Source of the DNA: Bathynomus jamesi
Lineage: Eukaryota; Arthropoda; Malacostraca; Isopoda; Cirolanidae
Direction: 5' to 3'
DNA: 64,000 nt
Assembly (NCBI GenBank): GCA_023014485.1
Contig: JAJOZX010001076.1
Coordinates: 124,001-188,000 of the forward strand
Under the pieces are notes generated by a model, which was not told where the DNA came from, searched no databases, and saw nothing but the letters and a program-made list of their open reading frames with translations. Of the stretch, positions 21,821-32,797 are shown piece after piece. The translations under genes were made by a program, and so were the position numbers. Every line of letters begins with the position of its first letter. Position 1 is the first letter of the stretch.

Positions 21821-22768
21821 GTGGCTGTATCCTCCAGCGCGGGACACTTCAACGCGAAGAAGAGGCGACGTCAAACCGAAACATCAACGCGCTGGTGGCC
21901 AAACTTCCTCAAATCTCTGTGCAGCGGGCTGTCTACGGTTGGCCAGACTGGCAGTCGACGGCCTGTTGCGTGGCACGGTCAGAGTGCCGATCGGCCCCCG
22001 GGGCCGGACCTATACCAGCGTGATATCTTTTTTCATTTACGGGGAGCAATTGCGTGCTCCCCGGACTACTCTTACTTTCCGGCGACATTAAGACTAATCC
22101 AGGCCCCACTACAACTTACACATGTCACCATACACAAAGACAGACACAATAGGACCATGAGACACATACAGAAGCATAATATTAACATATTACAATACAA
22201 CGTAGATGGCCTCACAAACAAAATCATGCAGCTAAGGGAATTTATACACAAACAAAACATTCACATAGCACTTATACAAGAAACAAAACTAAAAGGCACA
22301 CACAAAACACCCACCATCCCTGACTTCACGGCGATCCGTCAAGATCGTACTGGGGGTCACGGGGGTGGACTCATCACTTACATACATAAAAGCATTAGCT
22401 ACACTGATGCTACCCAAAACATTACAAACACAATCCAAGCAGATAACACGACAGAAATACAGGCAGCTAACATTAAAAAACGCGCAAAACACAACACCAC
22501 ACTCATCAACATTTACATCCCACCAGATAGTTCACCTCAGGTGCCAGCCAATTACAATCCACAGTTACACAATCTGGCCTCTCTCACTAATGTCATCTTA
22601 GGAGGAGGCTTCAACGCTAAAGACACTAGTTGGCACCTGCACAACCAAAGCAACACCAGAGGCGCCAACAGAGCCACACAAGTAAACAGCCTCTTCATTC
22701 TTAACAATAAAGAAGAACATACACACATACACATCAAGCAGGATCCTCAAACTCCTCCCCAGACATAA
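21821..22768 (+). pseudogene. Element D endonuclease-containing ORF
   Basis: Open for 315 residues. From about residue 113: HNINILQYNVDGLTNKI (Asn), IALIQETKL (Glu), GHGGGLITYIH, NIYIPPDSSP, NVILGGGFNAKDTSWH (usual GDFN; here the Asp codon is changed to Gly), NRATQVNSLF. The final SSDHLPIIIT block lies beyond a frameshift at 22827-22853. In element D copy 2 the same position reads GGDVNAK. The upstream part of this frame is probably not the natural one because the 2A-like motif is in another frame. Confidence 0.85.
22063..22107 (+). other. 2A-like ribosome-skipping peptide motif
   Basis: In the frame beginning 22063 the sequence reads GLLLLSGDIKTNPGP. This fits the 2A pattern D-(V/I)-x-x-N-P-G-P preceded by a hydrophobic stretch. 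2A-like motifs are known at the N-terminus of several non-LTR retrotransposon proteins, where they cause co-translational separation or act in targeting. A stop follows 14 codons later and the endonuclease is one frame away, so this copy needs a single-base shift between 22107 and about 22180. Confidence 0.75.
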
Positions 22769-23499
22769 CGTCCTGTTCCCCGTCACTAGCAACACATACG
22801 CACTGGAGAGCAGAAAAACAACTGTCATCAGACCACCTGCCCATCATCATTACAACACGTTCTACACTCTGCCCCAACAGCCTTAGGCACACTTACAGAA
22901 ATTACAAGAAAGCTGATTGGGAACAGTTCAAAATACAGACTGAGGAACAATTCACCACATTAAACAGCACACCCATCATAAACACTAATACAACACTCAA
23001 GACATTTAATCAGATCATCAATAATGCAAACAAATACATACCCAAGGCAACATTAGGAAATACAACCCAAATTACACTAGAGAAATAGTCCACCTCATAA
23101 GGCAACGTAACCTCAAAATAACACAAACACTACACACAGAAGCCATAAAACAGCTCAACACAGAAATAAACAACAAACTTAAAGAAAAACAAACGGAAAC
23201 ATTTAGGGAATTCATAACAACACTAAACCACTCCAAAGATACATCCAGGCTATACAAGACTATAAACAGCTTTACCCATTCTAACAGCGGCATTCACACC
23301 TCACACGCGACTATCTGTCGCAACCAAAATAATATCCCAACATATACACAAGCTAACATTCTAGTTAATCACTACGCAAAGATAAGTCACTTAAACAGAG
23401 ACAACAACCACAAACACGCAGAGAGACAAAGAGCCAGACACAAGAAAACCTACAGACTCAACACGACCATTACACCCTTCAATATAGACCAGACCACCA

Positions 23500-24107
23500 T
23501 CATCATCAAAAACATTAAAAATTCGAAGGCTACTTGACCAGATAACATATCTAACGTACACCTTAAACACTTGGGCCCACAGGGCATAATAGCTCTCACA
23601 AATATCAGCACATATTCATACCAACACTATTATTCCTGACATATGGAAACAAGGTAAAATTATTACACTACTCAAACAAAACAAAAATCCAACAGAACCA
23701 CCTTCCTATAGACCCATTACTATGCACACCTTCCAAAGTAACAGAAAGACTAATCTTACAAATCACCAACCCACACATACCACTATCGCCTACTCAACAT
23801 GGATTCAGACCTCACCACTCAACCACGACATTACTCACTAACCTCACGCAGCACATCATGGATGGCATAAACTCTAGACGACCAGCTCAACGTACACTAT
23901 TAGCAACAATAGACATTAGTAAAGGATTTGATGCTATCCCACGCTTCCCTCTCATAAACAAAATACTCAACACAAACATGCACAATAACACCAAAAGGTA
24001 GCTGAGCAACTATCTTTCAGGAAGATACTCACATGTCACATTTAATGGCAAGTCATCCAGAAACAAGCTTTTTCCGAACGGGGTCCCTCAAGGTTCTGTT
24101 CTCTCAC
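23500..24107 (+). pseudogene. Element D reverse transcriptase, N-terminal part
   Basis: Across frames: NIKNSKAT then PDNIS (fingers), PTQHGFRPHHSTTTLLTNL, LLATIDISKGFDAIPRFPLI (catalytic Asp present), LSNYLSGRYSHVTFNG and NGVPQGSVLS, where BEL-2 cuts in. Copy 2 gives the same blocks. Several frameshifts and stops. Confidence 0.82.
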
Positions 24108-24710
24108 TGTTATTTTTATTTATTTGTCGGGTTCAAAATCCCAGCTGAGCCGTGAACGGGCAAATTCTAAAGGGCCAGTTCTACCTGAAGCCCAAGTTAA
24201 GCTAAATTAAAACTTACGGATTTGAGATCCTATTAGGTCCTACCTCAGGGTAACCTCAGGGTTGCTGACTCGATGCGGGCCTACTTTAGACCTTTGTTAC
24301 ATGAATTTTAATGTAAACAAAAAGGGTACTATTTATGGTCTTCTTTCTCAACCTTGCAACAACAACGCAACCTGGACTATTGCACGGTGCAACAATCTTG
24401 TATCTAAACAACCAAACTGAATTGCAAGAGAGCTCTCTACAAGACCACACCCTGTACGTACGACATCCCACAAACGAGTAGAAAAGACGCGCAGCGCCCC
24501 AAAATGATGCCACCAGCGTCCCAAACACTGATGCCACAAGAGCCCAAAAATGCTAGCTCTTATTAAGTGAATTTTTCACTAACCTTACAATTATGAGATG
24601 GATATATATACACCTTAACTTAATATATACAAGCAATGCTGCATCAATCAGCTTAGTCATCATATCGCCTTGGGACAACAATGGTTCTTCCTCTTCTAGA
24701 TTTTCTAACA
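24108..24710 (-). repeat. BEL-2 3' LTR
   Basis: 603 bp, TG...CA ends. Contains the CCCAGCTGAGCCGTGAACGG block shared with the solo LTR at 6333-6895. Just interior is GGAGTGTTAG on the minus strand reading into the LTR. Confidence 0.92.
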
Positions 24711-26578
24711 CTCCCCACCGAAGAGGCATTGTTGTCGTTACCTTCCGCAAGGTTAGCCAAGCCTTCTCCATGAGGCTGTAACTCAAATGTTTCATCTTGA
24801 CTATCTGTGTTTTTGCTGATTTCTAAAGCATAGAGTTTTTGTATAGGTCTCTTTAACTTTCCTCCTGAAGTCTTTACCAGTGCAGACCTAACTAAATTGT
24901 CTTTGCCAACAAACAACTCTTCAATTATGCCAAGCTTCCAGCATTGCCTTGGTCTTTCATCCCCAATCATTACCACGTCTCCCACCTTGATACAATTTGC
25001 ATTGGAGCCCTTTACCTTGCCTGATGGGTAATAATTGAGTTCTGGCAAGTATTCCATCTGCCACCTCTTCCATAACTGATCTTGTAGCTCTTCAAGGTAC
25101 CTGAACCGTCTGGTTAACTCTCCTTGAGTGCTCTGAATAGGCTGCAAGTCTTCTGGCACACTGGGGCTTGATGTTAATCGTTTACCACAAAGAAAATGAT
25201 TTGGTGTCAATGGCTCTGCATCCTGCATACTGTTGTAAACAAAAGTGATAGGCCTACTGTTCACCATTGCTTCTACTTCACATAAAACAGTGCAGAATTC
25301 TTCTTTGCTCAAATGAGCATTAGCTAAAAGTTTCTTTAATGGACACTTTACACTTCTCACTAGCCTTTCCCAAAATCCTCCCCACCATGGTGCTCTCTCA
25401 ACAATAAACTCCCACTGTACCCCTTGGTGTGAAAAGTAGGATTGGAATCCTTCCTCTTTTAGCAAGGACCAAATTTCTTGGAGTTCCTTTGCAGCCTTTT
25501 TGAAGGTTTTTGCATTATCCGATATGATTTTATTTGGGAAACCCCTTCTGTTCACAAACCTTTTAAAGGCCAAAAGAAATACATCACTACTTAAGTTGCT
25601 TACCAACTCCAAATGGATTGCTCTGGTGGTAGCACATGTGAAAAGACATATATAACCTTTGTTAGACTCCCCTTGCTCATACACATAGACTGGCCCTGCA
25701 AAGTCTACTCCCACTACATCAAATGGGGCAGTATAGACACACCGTTCTCTTGGAAATGGAGCCACCTTTTCATAATAAGGCTTTGCACTCCAACGCTTGC
25801 AAACCACACATTTATGCACGAACTTTTTTACTACTTGTCTAATTTTGGGAATCCAAAACTGTTGTCTGATCTCTATTATCACTTCTCTAACTCCAGCATG
25901 TAACAGCTTATGATGAGTATCCAGGATCAAAAGGTCCACAAAGTGCCCCCGAGAAGGTAGCAAAATTGGATGTCTTTTCTCCTCTGGAAGCCCAGAAAAC
26001 TGTAGTCTACCTCCTACTCTCAATAAATCCTGATCCAAAAACACATCCAAACCCTTGAGCGCAGAATGTGTTGGTAGAACCTGTAATGGATGGCTGGTGA
26101 GCAATTCTCTCTCTTCACCAAATTTTTCCTTCTGCATATATACCACCCAGTATTTCCTGGCTTGCTGAATCTCATTACTGTTCAGAATTCCTTCCCTTCT
26201 TGTTTCTCCCTTAATGTTGTTGGTAAATCTATATACCCATGCTGTCACTCTTAACAATCTTTTCAGACTGCTAATGTCCTCAAGCCTCAATATGGGGTCC
26301 TGCTGCATAACTTGACAACTGTTCACAGCGCATTTTCTCACCTCACTCACCCATGCTTCTTCAGCCTGGCATTCTCCTACAATAGGCTGATTGGAAGGCC
26401 AGTTTTCACCTCCAAGTTTTAGCCACTCTGGCCCATTCCACCACAAACTTGACTGTGAAAGATCTTTCACTGAAATTCCTCGGGGTTGGTAAATCAGCGG
26501 GGTTTTGGATGCCTGGACAATGCTTCCATTGCTTGGGATCTGTGTGCGCTTGAATTTCCTCCACCCTATTGGCAACAA
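24653..26578 (-). CDS. BEL-2 integrase with RNase H tail
   Basis: 641 open residues. The N-terminal part (to about residue 100) is the end of RNase H and linker with WNGPEWLKL. Then HHKLLHAGVRE and CVVCKRW form the HHCC zinc site; VVGVDFAGPVYV (Asp), KIISDNAKTFKKA (Asp) and WWGGFWERLVRSVK (Glu) form the DDE core; NSRPITFVYN follows; the C-terminus has VGDVVMIGDERPRQCWKLG (DUF5641 type). It runs into the 3' LTR, whose start overlaps the last codons. It would integrate the element's cDNA. Confidence 0.9.
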   Translation of the reverse strand: MLPIGWRKFKRTQIPSNGSIVQASKTPLIYQPRGISVKDLSQSSLWWNGPEWLKLGGENWPSNQPIVGECQAEEAWVSEVRKCAVNSCQVMQQDPILRLEDISSLKRLLRVTAWVYRFTNNIKGETRREGILNSNEIQQARKYWVVYMQKEKFGEERELLTSHPLQVLPTHSALKGLDVFLDQDLLRVGGRLQFSGLPEEKRHPILLPSRGHFVDLLILDTHHKLLHAGVREVIIEIRQQFWIPKIRQVVKKFVHKCVVCKRWSAKPYYEKVAPFPRERCVYTAPFDVVGVDFAGPVYVYEQGESNKGYICLFTCATTRAIHLELVSNLSSDVFLLAFKRFVNRRGFPNKIISDNAKTFKKAAKELQEIWSLLKEEGFQSYFSHQGVQWEFIVERAPWWGGFWERLVRSVKCPLKKLLANAHLSKEEFCTVLCEVEAMVNSRPITFVYNSMQDAEPLTPNHFLCGKRLTSSPSVPEDLQPIQSTQGELTRRFRYLEELQDQLWKRWQMEYLPELNYYPSGKVKGSNANCIKVGDVVMIGDERPRQCWKLGIIEELFVGKDNLVRSALVKTSGGKLKRPIQKLYALEISKNTDSQDETFELQPHGEGLANLAEGNDNNASSVGSVRKSRRGRTIVVPRRYDD

Positions 26579-26942
26579 ATGGTTTCCATTTCCTTGCCTG
26601 ACTTCTTAACCAGTGCCAAACTATAGTGGAGTCTGTCCAATAATAGCTTGGAATTTCATAGAGGGCCAAAGACTTTCGCACTGTAATTGCAAGCCGACTA
26701 GCAATAACGGCACCCATCAATTCCAACCTTGGAACAGAAAGCCTTTTCAAAGGTGCTACTCTACTCTTTGCAGCAACCAACCTGCAACTTACTTCCTCTT
26801 GCAATGCGCCTCTTATATAAATACAAGTTGCATAGGCTTCCTCACTTGCATCACAAAAGATGTGCAGCTCCAAATTGTCTGGACTATTGTTCAACTCTCC
26901 AAAGTACCATCTTGGGATTTCAATGTCTCCAAGATGTGCCAA
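26406..26942 (-). pseudogene. BEL-2 RNase H
   Basis: LHIFCDASEEAYATCIYI (Asp), VPRLELMGAVIASRL (Glu) and YYWTDSTIVWHWL (Asp) mark an RNase H domain. A frameshift near 26490 separates it from the integrase frame; the block QNPADL is followed by the wrong frame. An in-frame stop separates it from the segment at 26961-27323. Confidence 0.87.
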
Positions 26943-26960
26943 TTCTTTGAACCAATATTT

Positions 26961-27323
26961 CTACTTTACCACCATATGATCAGGTAACTCTTGGTCCCAA
27001 CCAAGTCCAATTTCCCAGAGGCTCTGAAACCAAATTTTTGACTTTATCACAAATGGAGCCAGGAATCCAAGAGGATCAAAGACCTTTGAAGCCAAACTAA
27101 GAGCTGTACGTTTTGTCCACCTTGTCTCATTCTCAGCCAGCTCTACTAAAGATTTCCCATTGAAGGTAAACAAATCATCATCTTGCTGCCAAACAATGCC
27201 TAGCACCTTTGCATCTATTGCCCACAACTCCTTAATACCAGAATCCTCAATACTTTCTGCTGCATCAGGTACTACACAGGAATGACTCATAACTCTTGTA
27301 ATTGCGAATGATTGGTCTGCCAT
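26961..27323 (-). pseudogene. BEL-2 pol segment between RT and RNase H
   Basis: Contains VLGIVWQQDDDLFTF and SLASKVFDPLGFLAPFVIK, which is strongly conserved after RT in Pao elements. Frame ends at a stop directly before the RNase H frame. Confidence 0.85.
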
Positions 27324-29068
27324 TTTCGAAGCTCCATGCCAGCCTCCCTCATTATAGTTCTAGCCTCCATGAATATCTGTTTAGCCATTTCTGTATTATC
27401 CACGGAACACAGCAAATCATCAACATAAAAATTTTTCCTTATGTGTTCAATAGTGTTAGGATAGACTTCAGAATATTTCTTAAAATGGTACTGCATAGTA
27501 GCTGCCAACAGAAATGGACTAGAGCTGAGGCCAAACAACACTGACTTCATTCTATATGCTTGAACCTTAGGTTCATTTTCCAACAAGTCTTTCGTATCCA
27601 CCCACAGATACCTTACTGCATCTCTGTCCTCTGGTTTTAACTTTATCCGCAAAAAGGCTTGCTTCACATCTGCAGTCAATGCTACTCTACCAAACCTGAA
27701 TCTCAGTAACAAGGAAAATAAATCTGCATTTAAATTTGGCCCAGCATCCAAACAGTCATTCAAGGACACACCACCTTTGTCCTTGGCTGAGCCATCAAAA
27801 ACTACTCTCAGTTTGGTGGTAGTTTTGTCTCGCCGTACCACTGCATGGTGTGGCAGATAATGTGCCTCCTGGCTCACTAGCTCACCTTGCACCCTTTCAG
27901 CATAGCCCTCCCTTACATAACTTAGGATGGCCTCATTGTATTCAATTAACAACTCCTCATTTTTTCTTAGCCTGTACAATGAAGTCTCCAACCTCCGATT
28001 AGCTAGCTGAAGGTTTGAACCGGGTTTGCAAGAATCCTTCCATGGTAGGCCAACTTCATAGCAACCATCTCTAAACCCAATCCCTTTTTCAAATTGCTTT
28101 AAAACATCATTGTTCACTGTACTTGCCTGGTTGTCCTTTATGCCAATAGATTCAAGTTCCCAAAACGCTTTCAAATGCCTTTCCAGGCCATGGCTGTTCT
28201 CCTCAATCTTAACAAAAAGAGCCTTAACTTCCATTTCATTGCAATAACTACCATGTAGCATCCAGCCTAGCTTACTTTCAATAGCTACCGGGCCTTGAGA
28301 TGTACGGACAATATTACCAGTGATGAAGTCCCAATAATAGTCAGCTCCAATCAAAAGACTAATATCTTCTGTTCCCTCAAACTTATTATTGCCCAAATTA
28401 ATTCCTTTAACTTGCAATTCTTGGACACATGCCATATCTAAACAAGTAGTGACTGGAGTACAAAGTTCCTCAATCTCTACAGCTTGGACCTTGATAGTGG
28501 GACTTTGCGGTAACAACCCTTTAACCAGAACTTCTACCTTCTTAAATTTGGTTCGGTTTTGAACGGAACCCCCAAACCCAGAAATTCTTAAATTTTCCCT
28601 CTTAAGTTCTTTAAACTTCAATTTTCTGGAAATTCTGGTCTTAATAAAACTACACTGGCTACCACTATCAAACAACACTCTTACAGTAGCTTCTCCCTCA
28701 TTCCCAATTAATAAGGCTGCAGTTGTTTGCAATAATCCCCCTTTACTTTTACTCCCTTGCATAGCAGTGGCATGTGCCACTGATGTCTCTACTTCTGGGG
28801 TAGGCCTACTAAGAGTATTTTCACACAATAATGGCTGATGCCTACCATGACATTTTTTGCACAAAATTTTAAACTTACAAAACCTTGCTCTATGACCTTT
28901 CAAAAAACATTTAAAACATGCTGTGGACTTAGTTACCCTGTCCTTTCTCTCCTCAAAGGGTAAGGCCTCAGCCACCTCACATTTATATGACTTGTGGTTG
29001 CCTTCGCAAAATATGCATTCCTTGATTCCCTTTAATTTATTCTCAGAGGAGGCATGTAGAGCTGACAC
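27287..29068 (-). CDS. BEL-2 zinc knuckles, protease and reverse transcriptase
   Basis: 593 open residues. Zinc knuckles: CIFCEGNHKSYKC, CFKCFLKGHRARFC, CKKCHGRHQPLLC (residues about 19-85). Protease near residue 130: VLFDSGSQCSFIKTR with an intact DSG. Linker SLLIGADYYWDF and ESKLGWMLHG. RT from about residue 400: HHAVVRRDKTTTKLRVVFDG, SLNDCLDAGPN, LTADVKQAFLRI (Asp), MKSVLFGLSSSPFLLA and NFYVDDLLCS (YVDD). All catalytic residues look intact. Frames before and after are shifted. Confidence 0.92.
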   Translation of the reverse strand: MSALHASSENKLKGIKECIFCEGNHKSYKCEVAEALPFEERKDRVTKSTACFKCFLKGHRARFCKFKILCKKCHGRHQPLLCENTLSRPTPEVETSVAHATAMQGSKSKGGLLQTTAALLIGNEGEATVRVLFDSGSQCSFIKTRISRKLKFKELKRENLRISGFGGSVQNRTKFKKVEVLVKGLLPQSPTIKVQAVEIEELCTPVTTCLDMACVQELQVKGINLGNNKFEGTEDISLLIGADYYWDFITGNIVRTSQGPVAIESKLGWMLHGSYCNEMEVKALFVKIEENSHGLERHLKAFWELESIGIKDNQASTVNNDVLKQFEKGIGFRDGCYEVGLPWKDSCKPGSNLQLANRRLETSLYRLRKNEELLIEYNEAILSYVREGYAERVQGELVSQEAHYLPHHAVVRRDKTTTKLRVVFDGSAKDKGGVSLNDCLDAGPNLNADLFSLLLRFRFGRVALTADVKQAFLRIKLKPEDRDAVRYLWVDTKDLLENEPKVQAYRMKSVLFGLSSSPFLLAATMQYHFKKYSEVYPNTIEHIRKNFYVDDLLCSVDNTEMAKQIFMEARTIMREAGMELRKWQTNHSQLQEL

Positions 29069-30073
29069 TGTACCTGGGCTATTCCTTTTTGTGGAAACTT
29101 TGGTGCTGTGCCTGCCTTTGTCCCCTTGTTTACCATCCCACTGGCAAACTCAACTCCCTCTCGTCTTGCTAATTCTGTGCCTAAAAGACTTAACATCTGC
29201 TGAAGGGGGATGTACACATGTTCTGCAGAGTGTCCCCTACTTAATTCAAGCAAAATCGAGCTAGGCAATTTAGACTCCAGTGTAGGAACCAACATTATAC
29301 CATACTTTTCCATTCCTACACCCAAGTTGTCCAGGGACCTAGTTCTAATTTCAAATTCATCATATAACTGCCGTAACTCCTTGACACTATTAGGATTATT
29401 AACAGGAGGTATAGCTAAAAGTGCACGGAGGTGGCTTTTAATTAAGATCTCTGGCTTACCAAACCGTTTCTTTAATATATCCCAAGCCACATTATAATTA
29501 GCCTCTGTTAATGCTAATCCTGCTATAGTCTTTGCTGCCTCCCCTTCCAAGAGGACCGCAAATAATTAAACTTCTCCACGGCACTTAACACTTGACTAGA
29601 ATGAACTGCTGATTGAAAACTGTCTGCCCATCCTTGCCATTCCTGAATACTCCCAGAAAATGTTTTGAGTACAAGCCTCGGTAATTGAACTACAGATCTG
29701 TTAACCTTAACTTCACAAACATCATTTGTTGAGTGTTGTGTTTCATTATCAGACGTGGTCTCTAACTGTACTGAGCTACTAAACTCTTTTGCTCGGAGGC
29801 CTACGTTAATTATATCATCAATAATCTCTTCAAAGTAAATTATGTTATTTCTATTTCATCCTCTTCTATAAGAGCCTCAATTTTAACATTTACCTCACTT
29901 AGAGCAACCTTTTTAGTTTCTAATATGGAAAGCTGCGCAGTCACTAAGCGTAAATCCTCTTGCTCTATGGCAGAATCTATAGTGGCAATGACCTTTGTAA
30001 TTAGACCTTGTAGGCGTTCTTCCTTTTTATAAATTGTCAATTCAGATGCACTCATCTTCAATGCAAACAACAA
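28990..30073 (-). pseudogene. BEL-2 gag
   Basis: Starts at ATG 30073 (or the inner MSASEL) with a helical, charged N-terminus (IYKKEERLQGLITKV). After a shift, 29830-29560 carries VQLPRLVLKTFSGSIQEWQ, and 29550-29032 carries GEAAKTIAGLALTEANYNVAW and RFGKPEILIKSHLRALL, the DUF1759 gag block of Pao elements. It forms the particle. Two frame changes. Confidence 0.87.
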
Positions 30074-30224
30074 TTGGGCATGCCAAATAAGCTGAATTGG
30101 CAGAAATACTTAACCGAACTGATCAAACGTAAATTTTACTTTCAATAAACTGAATTGCTAGGTGGGGTACTAACCAACACCAGTATGGAATACCAATTTT
30201 TCCACCCAAGTAACTGGCGCACTG

Positions 30225-30925
30225 CAACCTTCGCCTACGAATAATAAACCAAATTAACCAAACTGGTAATGTAGGCCAAAAAACAACGACAGACAAGTGG
30301 CCAAGTTTCGCAATTGGGCAACCAAACTTTCTACCCTGGGACCTTAATTCAATAATAACCCAAAATAACCAAACCGGTAAAATGTAGGCCAAAACAACGA
30401 CAGACGACTGGCAAAGTTTCGCAATTGGGCAACCAAACTTTCTACCCTGGGACCTTAATTCAATAATAACCCAAAATTAACCAAACCGGTAAATGTAGGC
30501 CAAAACAACGACAGACGACTGGCCAAGTTTCGCAATTGGGCGACCAAACTTTTACCCTGAGACCTTAATTCAATAATAACCCAAAATTAACCAAACCAGT
30601 AAAATGTAGGCCAAAACACACGACAGACGACTGGCCAAGTTTCGCAATTGGGCTACCAAACTTTCTAACCTGGGACCTTATATTCATAATAACCCAAAAT
30701 TAACCAAAACCGGTAAAATGTAGGCCAAAACCAACGACAGACGACTGGCCAAGTTTCGCAATTGGGCGACCAAACGTTTTACCCTGGGACCTTAATTCAA
30801 TATACCCCAAAATTAACCAAACCGGTAAATGTAGGCCAAACACGACAGACGATGGCCAAGTTTCGCAATTGGGGCGACCAAACTTTATACCCTGGGAACC
30901 TTAATTCAATAATACTCAACCGTCT
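30225..30925. repeat. Tandem repeat in BEL-2 leader, about 115-bp unit, six copies
   Basis: The anchor AAGTTTCGCAATTGGG recurs at about 30304, 30415, 30525, 30637, 30749 and 30858. Each unit also has CCTTAATTCAATAATAACCC and ACGACAGACGA. Units differ mainly by single-base gains and losses. It lies between the primer site and gag. Confidence 0.92.
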
Positions 30926-30998
30926 AGGCCTAACTTGGGAACAATTTACACAATCGAAACTTTGCCGAAAAATAGTCACCGACCTCAGTCTTGGGGTA

Positions 30999-31019
30999 GA
31001 ATCCGGTTCTGAAGGACCA
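30999..31019 (-). promoter_or_regulatory. BEL-2 primer-binding site candidate
   Basis: On the minus strand TGGTCCTTCAGAACCGGA directly follows the 5' LTR end (TAACA). It starts with TGG as expected for tRNA priming. Confidence 0.7.
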
Positions 31020-31607
31020 TGTTATTTTATTTATTGTCGGGTTCAAAACCCAGCTGAGCCGTGAACGGCAAATTCTAAAGGGCCGTTCTACCTGAAGCCC
31101 AAGTTAAGCTAAATTAAAACTTAGGTATTGAGATTATAGGTCCTACCTCAGGGTAACCTCAGGGTTGCTGACTCGATGCGGGCCACTTTAGACCTTTGTT
31201 ACATGAATTTAATGTAAACAAAAAGGGTACTATTTATGGTCTTCTTTCTCAACCTTGCAACAACAACGCAACCTGGACTATTGCACGGTGCAAACAATCT
31301 TGTATCTAAACAACCAAACTGAATTGCAAGAGAGCTCTCTACAAGACCACACCCTGTACGTACGACATCCCACAAACGAGTAAAAAGAACGCGCAGCGCC
31401 CCAAAATGATGCACCAGCGTCCCAAACACTGATGCCACAAGAGCCCAAAAATGCTAGCTCTTATTAAGTGAATTTTTCACTAACCTTCAATTATGAGAGG
31501 TATATATACACCTTACTTAATATATACAAGCAATGCTGCATCAATCAGCTTAGTCATCATATCGCCTTGGGACGACAATGGTTCTTCCTATTCTAGATTT
31601 TCTAACA
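31020..31607 (-). repeat. BEL-2 5' LTR
   Basis: 588 bp against 603 bp for the other LTR. The shortage is made of scattered one-base losses, several in homopolymers (for example TTATTTTATTTATTG versus TTATTTTTATTTATTTG). Confidence 0.92.
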
Positions 31608-32797
31608 CTCACCAACACACTTCAACTTATACATACATGACATTCCAACACCCATAGATAATAAGCTTACCTTATCATCATATGCAGATGACATGACTAA
31701 CATCCACCCATAACAACATCGACACCGCTACAAATAACCTACAAACATACATAAACAGTATACAAGACTGGCTCACACACAATAGACTCAAAGTAGCGCC
31801 CACAAAATCAACCATCACCTTGCTAACAAGCAACACAAAAGAATACCAGATAACTTCACAGCTTACACTAAACACTAACATTCCACACACTCAAAGGACC
31901 AAAATACTTGGAGTCACACACAACACATCATTATCATTTGCAAACTACATTCAGGACATTAAAAACGAATGTACGTCAAGACTTGACACGCTTAGGGTAC
32001 TAACAGGCACAAAGTTTGGACATCAGCAGGAAACAACATCACTCCTATACAAACAATATATTCGCTCAGTTATGGACTATGCTAGCCCATGCTGGGCACC
32101 CATTATCTCAAACACACACACACATAAACACCTTACAGACAATACAAAACAACGCACTTCGCATCATTACAGGATGTACTCAAACAACACTAATAGAACA
32201 CCTGCACACAGAGACAAAAATACTGAAAGTTAGGGAACATTTAGACATGAGGGGAACAATTCGTGGCAGCAGCGACAACTAACCCACAACACCCTTGCCA
32301 CTACATGTACAATCATGCACCAACACCTCGCACCATTAAGGTAACACCAGACACACATTATAACCAAATACTCCATTCCATACCACGCCCCACAGACATC
32401 ACACAGTACAGAAAACACATACACACACACCTAACCCACAAAGCACTGACACGACTCGGTCCGAATGCGGTCCTAGGTGAGAAGCCGCCACCCAGTGACA
32501 GGTCAGAGACCAGCCTGAGCAGATCGGATCGAGTTAACTTAGCACGATTCCGATGTGGACATCACCCCAACTTACAGACATATAAACACAGACTAGACAA
32601 CTCCACAGACGACACCTGCCACCTGTGCCAGGACACACCACAAACAATTGAACACATTATGACTGTACCACTCTAGCACAACAGAGAACACAACACATCA
32701 CTAGTGCGCTGAACCTCTGGTCCACTCCGGAGAGGGCGATCGGTTACCTGCGTGCCGCCGGCTTACTCAATCAGGGTGGGCTGATCGGCTAACCAAC
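31608..32797 (+). mobile_element. Non-LTR retrotransposon D copy 1, 3' part
   Basis: Continues copy 1 after BEL-2: NNLQTYINSIQDWLTHNRLK, TKSTITLLTSN, KILGVTHNTSLSF, LLYKQYIRSVMDYASPCWAP (RT thumb and beyond), then ARFRCGHHPNLQTYKHRLDN and DDTCHLCQDTPQTIEHIM, a terminal Cys/His block. The 3' end is ATCGGCTAACCAACAATAACAAC. Frameshifts throughout. Confidence 0.87.

Larger units (their letters stand above)
21604..24107 (+). mobile_element. Non-LTR retrotransposon D copy 1, 5' part
   Basis: Contains, in order, a GC-rich leader with a GGGGAGCA/TGCTCCCC hairpin, a 2A-like peptide (22063-22107), an APE endonuclease (22180-22870) and an RT start (23500-24107). It is interrupted by BEL-2 at the CTCAC duplication; the rest is at 31608-32797. 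A second copy lies inverted at 50907-53968. 5' border uncertain; coding starts around 21780-21821. Confidence 0.85.
24108..31607 (-). mobile_element. BEL-2: full-length BEL/Pao LTR retrotransposon
   Basis: LTRs at 24108-24710 and 31020-31607 run TGTTA...TAACA, with CTCAC duplicated at 24103-24107 and 31608-31612. Reading on the minus strand: 5' LTR (31607-31020), TGG-type primer site, a repeat-rich leader, gag, protease, RT, RNase H, integrase. Frames are longer than in BEL-1 but still broken about five times. It split element D in the RT just after GVPQGSVLS. Confidence 0.95.

Noticed and set aside
30225..30925. CRISPR-like array
   Set aside because: Repeats are head-to-tail 115-bp units without unique spacers, inside a eukaryotic LTR element.
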